This document shows, piece after piece, positions 35,943 to 47,589 of a stretch of 64,000 nucleotides of DNA. Location: positions 15,487,501 through 15,551,500 of the forward strand of contig OX485805.1 in the NCBI GenBank assembly GCA_950295325.1, given 5' to 3'. Under the pieces are notes generated by a model, which did no database searches, was not told the origin of the DNA, and was given only the letters and a program-made list of their open reading frames with translations. The position numbers were made by a program, and so were the translations under genes. The first letter of the stretch is position 1, and every line of letters starts with the position of its first letter. Source of the DNA: Polytrichum commune. Lineage: Eukaryota > Streptophyta > Polytrichopsida > Polytrichales > Polytrichaceae.

Positions 35943-37345
35943 CAGAGTTGTGGCGACCATCAGAACCCCTCAATGGTTTGAGGTCACTAGGGGTCTGTGC
36001 AACATATGGCTAGATGTGTTGAAGCTTTCGAAGAAGGAGATCAACAAGTGGGAGTTGGCACTAGCATTTGGCCCTAATCCAATAAGAATGAGTGGCATTA
36101 CGATCATAGGTTCACTCCAAAAGCAACCAAACAAGTGGAAGAGTTGTATTACAAAGTGACTTCTAAGATCACCAATAGCAAACTTACCTTACAATTTGCT
36201 CGGCGTCTCTTTGAGGGTAGGGGTATTGATTGGGCAACCTTTGCTATACATCTTCATGCTAATAGAGAAGGTGCCTTCTAGGATAGCAAAAAAATATCGA
36301 TAGAAAACAACATGAGTAGGGGTCTACTAATGTTTGGAAATAGGTCTAGAGTTGTTCTAGTGCTCATGTTAAAGGTGGCACCCCTTTCCCTTAGAGTCAT
36401 GTTTGAGGCTAGAATGGGTAGGGGAAAAACAACCCTTGCAAATTCACTACCACCTCCTAAATGATCTCAAGTGGACATTGAGTCTATGAATGCCACCTTG
36501 GTTAGTAAAGAGCAACTATGTCCAACTTTAAAGGGAAAAAGCAGAGGGTTTTAAAGTAGAAAGAGAATAAGTCTCGAAGGAGTCGTTTGTTGCTATCCCA
36601 ACATGAGGTTATTTGCAATGCAACCATGGCCGAGTTTGAGAAGTTCAAAGTTAAGGCTACTACGGCCAAGGCTATTGTTTAGAACTTAGGGAAGGTGCTT
36701 GAAAACATTTTAGTGCAAAAATCTACTTGTTTGGATATCGGATACATAAGCGTTGATATTGGGCAATTCGATTTTCAAATTGCTCAAAAGAGGGATTCCT
36801 TGGCGTAGGATGTAGAAACTCTTAAAGAGTTAGAATGCCAAAAGTCCTATGAAGGAATGACTGAAAGATATGTTGCAAAGAAGTTTAGACTTAACAAAGA
36901 AGTGTGTGATGCTAAACAAGAGAGTCGGGGTTTAGAAGGGAAGGTATATGATCATATTTTTGCCATCCTCAAATCTTTGGAGGCGTTGCTTCCTATGGTT
37001 GAGGATCAACTTCTGAGAATGGAGAAGGGTGGGGGTGCAATCCTCTATCCTCAACCCCTATCCCCACATCTAGAGTACTCAAAAGACATAACATCCAATC
37101 TTAACCCTTGCCTTGTTTGTAGTTATAATATGAGTGTCATGAGCATTTGACAACTAGTTGTGGCCATACCTAGCATCCATGGTGCTCTAAAGAACATGCT
37201 AGGAGATCATATGAGTGTTTATTTCTTCGTCGTGGAAAACAATTTGATATCAATTGCCTCACAATATGGGGAATAAGACCTTTGTCTGAAGAGCATGGGT
37301 GGACTATTACATTTCTTCTTTCCAACAACAAACCTCCTCAATCTT
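35943..37345 (+). pseudogene. Relic of an unknown protein-coding gene with a C-terminal RING-like zinc region
   Basis: A coding signal spans about 1.4 kb through frame changes. The first block reads 'TRGLCNIWLDVLKLSKKE' and 'NKWELALAFGPNPIRMSG'. After a frameshift near 36100 comes 'LTLQFARRLFEGRGIDWATF' and 'HLHANREGAF'. From about 36540 to 37130 a third frame with three stops includes a Lys/Glu-rich, probably coiled region ('EALLPMVEDQLLRMEK') and ends at CLVC. A last frame gives 'YECHEHLTTSCGHT', a stop, then 'HPWCSKEHARRSYECLF', a cysteine/histidine array like a RING finger. At least three frameshifts and five stops make it dead. I do not recognise the family; it may be a retroelement-borne or plant-specific multi-copy gene. 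Confidence 0.65.
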
Positions 37346-37349
37346 GATA

Positions 37350-38569
37350 TGTACACCTTCTTTTGCATGTTCTTTGTGGATATTTTTTGGGCAACAAATA
37401 AGTGAGCCTGATGATCAATCTATCTTTATCCTAATAGCATTCGTATACTCCTTTTATCCTCATTTATTTTGAGTTCTTGAGTTTGATTCGACAAACTCCT
37501 TTACTTTGTTACTTTATACAAAAGTATGAAATACAATCCTAATGACTACACCTGCATGTATAAGGACTTATCATGACTATGTTCAAGTCCTTTGTGACTT
37601 TAATGGGTTCCTGAAACTAGTCAAAAAAATATTCTCATGATGTATAACTCTTCCTATGAATACTTAGGAACTTTGGATACTCCTGCCCAATTGCATAAGG
37701 TCCTTCAGTATTACTTGGAAACTCCTTATTTTTACTTGTAATCTTGAAATTTTTACTTTCCTTGTAAGTAAATTTACTTTAAACAATGTTGCTTTGCACA
37801 CAAAGTCCTTTGATTTCATTACCATAGTCAACAAAGTTCTTCCCTTATCAACAAAGTCCTTGGATGTGCTTGAATTACTTCAAATGAAATGTTACTTTAT
37901 TCTACAAAGTACTTGTTGAATAGCTTTGGACCATGCATTCACATCTTTCCTTCTCTAGTATGCAAGCTCTCAAGGACTTTTAATCTAAGTCATTTGTGTG
38001 ATTTCCAAAGTTCTAAATTTGGCAGTTTTGCAAACCCAAGAACTATTTCAACGCATGGATCATCTTGCTATGCTCCATCAAGCTCACCTTCAATAGTATT
38101 ACCACCCTCATTGACAAATAATCATGTTCTTCATCATCCCGCACATTGGGAATCGAATGAAGACTCACCTAATGATTCAGCTAACGAATCACATGATCGA
38201 TCACTAGTGTTACTATGTGTCCTCTACATAGATATAAAAACAAGAGGGGCGGCTCTCAAAAGACGCGTTTGTTCATGGTCAACCTCAAAAAGGGCTTCCT
38301 AATTCTTCACATTTTGCACATGTCTATAGCTTTCAATCAACACTTTGCTATCTACCGACAATAGTAAGAAACAATCCATCCTTTAGCTCACTAATCCTAT
38401 GTTTTACTTTAAGAGCACGAATTTCAGCGCTTGCTTATCAAATTAGAGTTTATAGAGGAGATTCAAGCTAATCACTAACAAAATTACCAAAATGAATAGA
38501 TACCATCTAAAAATTTGGATGACAACTTACCATGATTGAAGCATGACACTAAGGCATATATATGGAAAA
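37350..38569. other. Intergenic, no gene supported
   Basis: The open frame 37889-38302 (137 codons) has no domain I can name and its composition follows local base content. It is treated as unproven. Confidence 0.4.
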
Positions 38570-39010
38570 CAATGAAAATAAGTTGATTCCGCTAGAAATG
38601 GTGGCTTGAAATTTGTGCAATATTTTTTAGAGATGGAGTAGAGGAATTGATGAGGAATGCAAGTTGTTTCATAATTTTATTGCATGTAAATAATTACTTT
38701 TTTTTCCGAAAGACGCAAGTAAGTTGAACCCCTTACTCAAAGTACACTAGAGTCTCCCTATTTGAGCATCAAAATATCCTACTTTGCATACAAATCCACA
38801 CAAAAGGGTTAACTCAGTGGCACCCAAAAATGATCGTAAATAGTGTGAACAACACCTATTTGGCCAATTATTGCGTCTCATCTATCATTACATCCTTTTT
38901 GGGCCAACACTTTTACAATTAGCCATTTTGGGTCCACACAAGAATCATTCTACCCCAAGTCTAGTGCACCAATAGTGGTCATTCATAGTTTTTGGTCACT
39001 CTACCTTACC
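38570..39010. repeat. Dispersed repeat, copy 2 (partner 16430-16880)
   Basis: Same block order as the first copy, including 'GTCTCCCTA', 'CAAAATATCCTA' and 'CCATTTTGGGTCCACACAAG'. The right end is followed by unrelated sequence. Confidence 0.7.
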
Positions 39011-39194
39011 AAGCTTAGTCATCCATACCAAGGTAATTCAAAATAGCTCTACTAAAACAACCTAGGATCAAATGTTGATACACATATGTGACAAGGCTTG
39101 TGGTCAAGACCGGTCACCAAGAAGACATGATGTGTTGTAATGAGATTGGACTAGATGTGCTCAAATTCATTAGTCAACATCTACATTGATATGT

Positions 39195-39380
39195 GCATTT
39201 AGGTTGCCTTCACAAATAGGTTGATTTATACCCATGCAAATTATCTTGGGTCAAAATTGAATTATAGAAAAAATAGTAACAAGAGTATTTTGTTTTGTAA
39301 ATTGTTATTGTGACAAAAAATATATTAAAATGGCGTGGAATGTCGATAAAGTTTTCGATAAAGTAGGCATACTCATATCT
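39195..39380. repeat. Dispersed repeat segment shared with 7365-7540
   Basis: The shared blocks are TTAGGTTGCCTTCA, CTTGGGTCAAAAT and a later GTGGAATGT. No coding capacity. Confidence 0.5.
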
Positions 39381-40517
39381 AACTAAAAAATTGTGAGGAC
39401 TTTTTATGATCCCATTTGGGTTTGTGATCCCCAAAAGTCTTTGGGCTATGGTCCATAGTTTTCTCTATGCTCTCATCCAAAAAGTGAGGTACCATGCTCA
39501 TTTAAGAGAAATGGTTGAATCCCATTAGTGCAAAAAGAAAATCTTCATGATTTGGTAATTGCTAATTGGATGCACTGTTGAAGTTTGAAGTGTGCACATG
39601 CATTTCAATGTGGAGGGCTTCAAAATAATCACACTTCACTCAAACCTTCAAACTTTTCCGCAACACTTCACCAAAAGAAAACTTGATATTGGCCGTTTTG
39701 TATTGAGTATGAAAATAATATGATGTCTCGCTATATTGAAGAAGTACATGCAATCAAATGATGCACTAAGATTATTTAGATTCCCTACATAATGCACTTA
39801 ATCATCATTCAACTCCAAAGGCAAAGCCCTTTGGTTTTTGGTTGATTTTCAAGTGTCAAGAATTCTAGCCCAATCCATATTTTTCATTGGAAGACCGCAT
39901 AATGACACTCGCATCAATGCATCCAATGTTTCAAGTTTCAATCGAATTCTGCAATCACTCTTCACCCAATCTTGTTTGGAAAATCCACATTGACATATAG
40001 CTATGTTGCCAAGCCGAAGTTGCAATCAATGCCGAATTGAAGTTGCAGAGTCGAAATTGCAGGAGTTATTGGAATTTGGAAGTGTCTGCTAGAGTGCGAA
40101 GATTGGAGTCCAATTGTGTTTTTATTTGCAAATTGCAGTATATACCATTACATACGTACAAAAACCATGTCCATACATACTATTGCAAACCTGGCTCCAT
40201 ACAAAGTCATTGTAGAAAACTTGTGCTTATGGATCATATTACAAAAACACAATTTTTTTTTCCACATACATCGAATGCATTTTTCATCTATCCAACATGC
40301 AACATGCTTTCAACCATATCATACTAAATATAAACTCTAGGATCCTAATAATCTACCCTTGAAAAGTAATGACTCACATTTTATACATGTCTACTTTACT
40401 TATTGAATTGTCTACTTTTTAATGGACCCTTCATTATTTGAAATTCCTTCATGAATTTTTGTTTCAAATGAATTTAATCCTCCCTATGTCATGTTGCACG
40501 TCATTTGTAAAATGCAC
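39381..40517. other. Intergenic, no gene
   Basis: AT-rich sequence with short open frames only; nothing recognised. Confidence 0.5.
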
Positions 40518-41144
40518 TAAGGGCCGGTTTACACTATGGACTAGGAAGTTTTCCCAAGGCGTTGTAAGAGCGTTGATTGGGTGTTGAACTCGTCTTGGGA
40601 CTACTTCGGTTTACACTAAGGAAAAATTGGTAGAGGGACCATGAAGGTCGAGATCCCCAACATACAATTTTTAAGGCAAGGGCCCATGGCAAAGAAATGT
40701 TGTCTTAATAAAAAAAATTTGGGACTTAATATACAACTCTTCCCACTAGGTAAGGCTCACAAGGCACATTTTTTAGCATCCATGTGCTAAATTGTATCTT
40801 GAGAAGTAAATCTACCCTCTATGTGCCTCAATCATATCAAAGCCCATGATACCAAATTTACCTTGCCCTACCCCTTAAACTAGCTCCCACATGTTTCACC
40901 AAACAACGTGGGACATCTAGAACTCACGAAATAGAGTGCATATTTGTTTTTTTGGGCTACCAACTCAAATGTTTGGAAAGGTCTTAGAGATACCTTTCCG
41001 ACGGTATATCACATGCCCCTTCTTTTTTAAAAATTATAGTTGCAACAAAAAAGAAGACTTTGCAGTCGTTCAACGACTGTAGATTAGGGTGGTTAAAAGA
41101 ACTGCAATGGGAAAATGATTGCGGTTCTTTTTCGCATAGTTTTC

Positions 41145-41469
41145 TACTACACTAAATAGGATATTTAGTGTTTGATACATTAAATATGAATGCATACACC
41201 AACTATCAATAACTCTATGAAAGTAAGTAACATTAAATGTAAACTCAAACACTAAACATCAACTATGGTAATATGTGGAAGTTACAAGTTTGAATTTAGT
41301 GTTACTAAGGATATAAAAAAAATAACAATGATAAAAGAAGAATAATAACATATCTTCTAGCAAATTTTTTGACACTAATTATCAAAGAACTGAAAATTAG
41401 TGTTGAGCAAGGTAGGGTGATAGCAACATTAAATATAATCAAACACTAAATATCCTATTTAGTGTAGTG
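41145..41469. mobile_element. CACTACACTAAATAG-ended MITE, nested in element 1
   Basis: The left end TACTACACTAAATAGG and the right end CCTATTTAGTGTAGTG are inverted, extended by ATATTTAGTGTTTGA and TCAAACACTAAATAT. About 325 bp, no coding. Confidence 0.8.
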
Positions 41470-41756
41470 ACAACACAAGGTATATGTCACATGTAAATTA
41501 TAATGAACACGTACAAATTAAGTCCCTCATTTTTTGTAAAAATTGTTGTGAGAAGTATTGCAAGCCACATCTTCAATACATTTAACAAGAAGTGAAGACA
41601 AATGAAGCCGAAGAGAAGACAAGAGAATGTGAAACTTGAATTTTTTTCAAAGCTGCCCTTTTTGGGCATGTATTAAAAGAAATTAGCACATTCACTTTTT
41701 GTTGCATGGTCATTCTTCTTGGTCCACATTCGGTTTACACCAAAGCCCTACATTGG

Positions 41757-42185
41757 GTGCCCATACCCATGCCCATGCCCATGCCCATACCCACTCATGC
41801 CCATGGGTTTTGGGTGGGCATGGGTGCAATATTATTGTCCATGGGTGGGCATGGCTGCGATATTATTGTTCATGGGTGGGCACGGGTGGGCATGACTGCG
41901 ATATTATTGTTCATGGGTGGGCATGGGTTTGATATTATAATGGGTGGGCATGGGTGGGGCACAATTACACAATCATACAAGACACATTACACAATTACAC
42001 AATACACATTACACAATTTTTGAATACATGGGCGCAATTTGAATAGCATGGGTGGGCATGGGTGGGCGTGGGTGGGTACATGTCATGCTATGTGTGGGCA
42101 TGGGTGGGCATGGGTGCGCACATGTCATGCTATGGGTGGGCATGGGTGGGCATAGGTCACTGCTGATGGGCATGGTCTGGGTATG
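41757..42185. repeat. GGGCATGGGT minisatellite, in both orientations
   Basis: Units CCATGC(CC) at the left (about 41762-41812) change to GGGCATGGGTG units on the right, interspersed with a 'GCGATATTATTGTTCATG' spacer repeated near 41840-41930 and an ACACATTACACAAT spacer near 41980-42015. Non-coding. Confidence 0.8.
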
Positions 42186-42375
42186 GGTGCAATTAAAAAG
42201 GAAAATGTTGGGCTCTGGTTTACACCTAGTGAGGGGCCCAAGGCTTTCCAAACTAATGTTTTAAGAAGTTGGACCATGAAAGTTGGACCATGAACTTGGA
42301 CTATTGAAAAAACCCATCTTCCATGGTCCGACTTCATGGTCCACAGTGTAAACCGGCCTTAAGTGCCCCACCTAA

Positions 42376-43479
42376 GGGCCGGTTTACACTATGGACCATG
42401 AAGTTAGACCAGGACTCTGCAAGGCAACTAATTGGCTGCTGAAGTTTACACTAAGGAAAAATGGTCAGAGGGACCACGAAGGTCAAGGTCCCTAGAATAT
42501 AATTTTTAAGGCCTAATAAATGCACTAACATGGTCCAATGGGCTTTATGGTGAGAGAGCCAAGAGAGGTGGTATAGTAGGAAAAGGCAAGGGCCCATGTC
42601 AAAGAAATGCATTTTAATAACTTTTTAATAAATCTACCATCTATGTGCCTTAATCATATCATAGCCCATGAAACATATCTTTACTCCCTTGCCCTACCCC
42701 TTAAACCGGCTCCCACATGTTCACCAAACAACATGGGACATCTAAAACTCAAGAATGTGAGTGCAAAAATGTTTTTTTGCTCTATCAACTGCAGTGTTTG
42801 GAATCTGGGGGCTTGTAATACACCGTTGGAAAGGTCTTAGAAATACCTTTTCAACAGTATATTACACACCCCAAAACATTTTAAAATTAAAGTTGCAAAA
42901 CAAAGAATATGTAGTCGTTTAGTGAATGTAGATCAGGGTGGTCAAAAGAACCGCAATGGGAAATTTTCTAACACTAATTATCAAAGAATTGAACTTTAGT
43001 GTTGAGCAAGGTAGGGTGGTAACAACATTAAATATAATCAAACACTAAATATCCTATTTAGTGTAGTGACAACACAAGGTACATGTCACATGTAAATTAC
43101 AATGAACATGTACAAATTAAATCGCTCATTTTTTTTTTGTAAAAATTGTTGTGAGAAGATTTGCAAGCCACATCTTCGATACATTTAACAAGAAGTGAAG
43201 ACAAGTGAAGCCCAAGAGAAGACAAGAGAATGGTCAAACTTGAATTCTTTTCAAAGCTGCCCCTTTTTGGGCACGTATTAAAAGAAATCAACGCATTCGC
43301 TTTTTGGTGCATGGTCATTCTTCTTGGTCCACATTCGGGTTACACCCAGTGAGGGGCCCAAGGCTTGCAAAACTATTTTTTTAAGAAGTTGGACCATGGA
43401 AGTTGGACCATGAACTCATACTATTGAAAAAGCTCCTCTTCCGTGGTCCGACTTCATGCTCTATAGTGTAAACCGGCCC
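42376..43479. mobile_element. GGGCCGGTTTACAC-ended element 2 (deleted copy of element 1)
   Basis: It has the same ends as element 1 and TAA flanks (42373-42375 and 43480-43482). Compared with element 1 it lacks the minisatellite and the left part of the nested MITE. A 16-base segment, TAAGTGCCCCACCTAA, lies between the two elements and again after element 2 (43480-43495). Confidence 0.75.
42966..43069. mobile_element. CACTACACTAAATAG-ended MITE, right-hand remnant
   Basis: Only the right part remains, ending CCTATTTAGTGTAGTG. The left terminus was removed by a deletion that joins AATGGGAAA to ATTTTCTAACACTAA. Confidence 0.75.
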
Positions 43480-43750
43480 TAAGTGCCCCACCTAAGCCTC
43501 AACAATGTGCAATTGGGATCATAAAGTGCACCCCAAAACTAACTAAGGTGTCAGTGCTAATGAATGAATCAACATGGATGTTGCAACTTGTGAAGACATG
43601 GTCCTTGCACATGCAAATACAAAGATTCCTTCACCTCCAAAAAACTCTCACGTTCCATAGACCGAGTGGAGAGTTTATCCTCTCTTTGAGGAATCTTGAG
43701 CCGACTCAAAGGTTAAATTTGGATGTTCACACGATGAATCATAACGCTGA

Positions 43751-44290
43751 GGGCCGCTTTACACCTAGAGCCCAGGCCAATTCCCCTTGAGGTCAATTAC
43801 ATGAAATTTCAGCCCCTTTTTGGTTGGAGGCCAACCTCAACTACACATTATAATAAGATTATAATGGGGGCTAATTTTCTCATATGTAAAGGCCTTAGGG
43901 CCAAGAAGCTAGGCCGATTCAATAAATCTAGCATAATCCAACAGATTTAGCATAATCTAGTATAGAGCTGTTCATAATTTCATATAATCCAATGGATATG
44001 GTTCGCTAAAAAAATCATATTTGATTAAAGAGTGGTTTTTTTTATAATTGAAATTTGACATTGGTCCCGAGGCCAAGAATTGGCCTTCCATTTTGGGTGC
44101 ACCCAGTTCAACGAGCTCGGGCCGTGTCAGACCATGCATTTTTTGATTAAAAAAATCCATACCACCAAATCAGCCCGGCCTCTAGGTGTAAAGGGGTTGG
44201 GGCCGATTTCAGCCTTTTGGCCAATCACAAGTGAGGATGTCAAGCCTCTTACATAACAAATCAGCCCAGCCTCTAGGTGTAAAGCGGCCC
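43751..44290. mobile_element. GGGCCGCTTTACACC-ended element 3
   Basis: The left end GGGCCGCTTTACACCTAGAG pairs with the right end CTCTAGGTGTAAAGCGGCCC. Flanks are TGA and TTA, not an exact duplication. A second copy of the right-hand end (AAATCAGCCCGGCCTCTAGG) occurs inside near 44167, so the terminus is partly duplicated. It is related to elements 1 and 2 by end structure. Confidence 0.7.
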
Positions 44291-44459
44291 TTAGAGTGCA
44301 TCACAAGCATTGCACAAACAGACTTTCAAGTCACTCCATGGCAATCGGCGGACCACACTCCAAAAAATGAAGTTCATGCACGAAACGAAACCGTGCTTCA
44401 AAAGAAAATTCTCTGGCTTGCAGATTGAGTTAGTCCTCATGAGTTTGTTGTGAACAGCT

Positions 44460-45205
44460 TCGCATTTGTCAAAAGACTGTTCTCTTTGCTTGCAGTAGAA
44501 TCAAAATTCCGCAATCACCATGGGAGCAGGATTGTCGTGTTTGTGGACGAATGAGAAATTCATGAGCCTGGTGTTATGTGTTAGTGGAATTAAGAAATTG
44601 GTGAATATATTCTCGATGCTTCAGATCTTTAATTTTTTTTTAGCTTGCAGTTTAATCAGCATTACGTCAAAAAACTCTCATGCTTGCAGTCACCGGAATC
44701 GAAATTTCACAAACACGAAACCACGTGATTTACATGTTTGTCATCACAGAAATTCGATGCAGAAATCCAGGAGCCTGATTTTCATGCCAGTTGAATAAAG
44801 AGATTGATGAATGTTCAGGATGTTTCAGAATAAGTTTTTGGCTTATACCTTAATCATCAGAACTTACTCTGGCTGTTTGAAAAAAACCCTCTTAGTACAC
44901 TGAATTTTGTACTTGGTGTCAGCAACTCTAGTTGTCTTGCTCAATAGCATTTTTATACCGTCCGATTAGTGTCATTTAAAAAAAAGATTAATTGTAAACT
45001 TATTTATAAAAATTCTTTTAGAACCGTTAACACAGTGACCTAGAATGCCATATTACACTAAACGCAATATAGAATGTAGTTGTGAAAGAGTCTTCTCTTG
45101 CTTGCAGTGAAATCCTGAATCTGTAAACATTATGAGAGCATGATTTTCAAGTTTGTCATCACAGAATATGAAGATTGAATCAGGAGCAGACTGATTTTCT
45201 TTTAT
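44460..45205. repeat. Three diverged direct repeats with a CTTGCAGT core
   Basis: Units near 44465-44575, 44670-44795 and 45085-45205 each start with a T/C-rich stretch and GCTTGCAGT, then GAATC, a TTTGTCATCACAGAA-type block and an AGGAGC...TGATTTTC block. The sequence looks exon-acceptor-like but no open frame is conserved between the units. Confidence 0.5.
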
Positions 45206-45209
45206 TATG

Positions 45210-46559
45210 TCTCACAGTTGAAAAACAATATTAGTTGAATATTCATGAAGACTTTCGATTCGGGTTCCGAATGACTAAGGGTCAATGGACCATGCGTAAG
45301 ATACAAAAGGAATCTTTGGAGCGCTTTGATTTTTAGATGGCTTGCCACTTGATCCACTCTAAGTTACTTTGTGGCGTCATGGTGAAAAAACTCCCTTTTC
45401 AAAGCACGTTATCTATAGAAAAACAAAGGCACAAAAGATGCACGAGTTGTAGCTTAGAAATTCACTTCAAGAAATTAAGAGTCACGTATTCATGCTTTTA
45501 TTGTTCCTTTGGTATATTTCTCTCATGAACTTTCAGTTGGAATTTGGGACCCGTGTTTGATTTGGGCTTGTAATAAGGGACTTTATTAATAGTTAGTTTT
45601 CATGTGGAATATGTGGCCATGAAATATTTGGCTTTAATGTCTAACATACATTTTTACAATCATCTACATTGAATAATAAAACACTCAATTGAAAATGAAA
45701 AAAATTCATTTCTCTTAAAGGTGTTCAAGTGCTTTTCCATAACATTACTCAAACACTAAGGTGTTACACCCCTAGTGCCAGGAACCTTGAGAATTTCAAT
45801 AGAATCATACTTCTCTTATGTTGGGCCCACCCTTACAAAATGAACAATAGTCAGCTTGATGTAGCCTTGGATCATTCTCGGGGGCCGTGTGTGTTACCAG
45901 ATTGTAGACTCAAGTCACCGCACCCGTAATTTGTTCTTTCTTGCTGATGACCCAAGAAATGAAAGCCCATGGATTCAAGTTTGACTCTAGACTTCCCCAG
46001 ATAAAAAAAGGAAGAAGTACTGTTATGTTGTAAGCAACTCACACGATATTCGAGTCCACTCTAGTATGTCTTATTGGTCTAGTATTCCGTATGTAAAAGT
46101 CAAAAGACCTCGATGATGTTTCATTCATAAATGACCCAATCACAACATAGAACCTAATATATGAAGGTGGTGAACATTCTCAGAATGACTAAAAACTATT
46201 TGTGCATGATAGCTAGTCTAAAGATCTTGCCCAAGCACTTCCTCGCACTATCGTGAAAGCATTGAATCATAAATAAGGTAAAAGTTGAAACCGAATTCAA
46301 CACTTGAAGATTCAAGTTCAAGTGACAACATTCATTCAACCATTGGAAGGCTGTGTGGAAGCCTCGCAAGCTTCCAGCGGGGCACAAACTGCGAGGAGCT
46401 CCACCACATGCACCGCGCATCCTTGTCGGACGATTTTCAATTTGCAGTCGAAGCAGCCAATCATACCTGTCCACAGTGCCGTCCAATTTTGTATTCGTGA
46501 AATTATTCAATCACCACTGCGCTAAAATCCACCGTGACAGACCGACTCATCCCACCCAA
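45210..46559. other. Intergenic, upstream of lipase copy 1
   Basis: No gene recognised. The GC content rises after 46330, which may be proximal promoter; CCAAT is present at about 46458. Overlapping open frames on both strands at 46196-46661 have no domains. Confidence 0.4.
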
Positions 46560-47589
46560 GCTTATCTGCCCTGTTCTTTCTCTCTCAAACTTCATTTTCT
46601 CTCTATTCGGGATGCTCTTCTTCTTCTTCTAAGTTCCTCCGAGTCTCCTAAGTTACCTTGAATTTCTCCTGTTTGAAGCTCATTTGTGAGATTCTTACCT
46701 CAAATTCTATTCCAAGTCGAATTTGAGCAGATTTTGGAGTTGGAGCCATTTTGTTAATGGAAGTTATGATGATGGTGAGTTTAAGTTGAGGGGTTAGGCT
46801 TGGAATCGGTAGATTTTTTCTTGGGTTCGCATGTTCCAATAGGGTCATCGTACAAATCCCATTCAAGTCGAATTTGAGCAGACTTTGGAATTCGAGCATT
46901 TTTTTATTGATGGAAGTTATGGTGGGTGGGTTTTCGAGGGGTTAATAGGCTTATTATGAAACTCGGTGGATTTATTCCTTCTTGGGTTTTGCATGTTGCC
47001 GCGCCTCTGGAAATTGCATCACGAGAATTAGTAAGTTAGATGACAAATTGAGTTTCTGGAGCTCCAAGTGTGTTGAGTTCGAATCTCCCAATTTTGGGGC
47101 GATCTCGGTGTCGGTGGCAAGTTTTGAGGATGGGGTTTCTTGGCTGCTAGGGTTGTAGAGAGGTTTGAATTGGAATTGGGCAAGCTTTCCAACTTCGCGT
47201 AGTGCAAGAAAATGGATAGAACAGGGGGTTCATCATGCTTACACAAGCTGAATTTTGGGCCTGAGCTTCTCAATTATTTAATTAGGTACTAGAAGGTTCG
47301 GCATTTGTTGCTCCATATTTTTGTTTGGCACCGACCACTTTTTCGATTCAATCGTGGCGCTACTCATGTGGAATGAATTGAATTGTGAGAGCATCCGATT
47401 GCTGGTAACCTTGTTCCAGATCAAACGTGAGCTCCAAAATAGGGCAACTCTATTAGCCCAACTTCAACCTTCAAGTTAGGCCGTAGTAGAATCTCCCCTA
47501 CATTCTTCAACCCTTATTTGCACTGAAAATGAAGAGCCAATAGCGGAAACCAATTGCAGGGGTTTCGAAATCGGTTGACAAGAGCAGCC
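46560..47589 (+). promoter_or_regulatory. Probable 5' leader of lipase copy 1
   Basis: A CT-rich stretch (46565-46640) typical of plant transcription starts precedes a roughly 1-kb region homologous to 57336-58224 before copy 2. It contains two internal repeats of about 150 bases, each with TTTGGA(A/G)TT(C/G)GAGC, ATGGAAGTTATG and TTCTTGGGTT (about 46732-46835 and 46883-47000). It is leader or promoter; exact limits unknown. Confidence 0.45.

Larger units (their letters stand above)
40521..42359. mobile_element. GGGCCGGTTTACAC-ended DNA transposon derivative, element 1
   Basis: The left end GGGCCGGTTTACACTATGG and the right end CCACAGTGTAAACCGGCC are inverted repeats, flanked by TAA on both sides (40518-40520 and 42360-42362). 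TAA duplications with GG-rich ends suit a PIF/Harbinger (Tourist-like) origin. No transposase is present. It carries a nested CACTACACTAAATAG element and a large minisatellite. Confidence 0.75.

Noticed and set aside
37889-38302. 137-codon + strand frame.
   Set aside because: No recognised motif, Ser/Leu/His-rich as expected from local base content, and no partner exons; kept only as an unproven frame.
41757-42185. CRISPR-like array of short repeats and spacers.
   Set aside because: The units are 10-12 bases, directly abutting and in both orientations, inside a plant transposon. This is a minisatellite.
46196-46661. Several overlapping open frames on both strands.
   Set aside because: No domain, no matching splice context, and mutual overlap in different frames; probably the promoter area of lipase copy 1.
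47075-47100. GAGTTCGAATCTC resembling a tRNA T-loop.
   Set aside because: No matching acceptor stem, D-arm or anticodon arm lies within 80 bases upstream.
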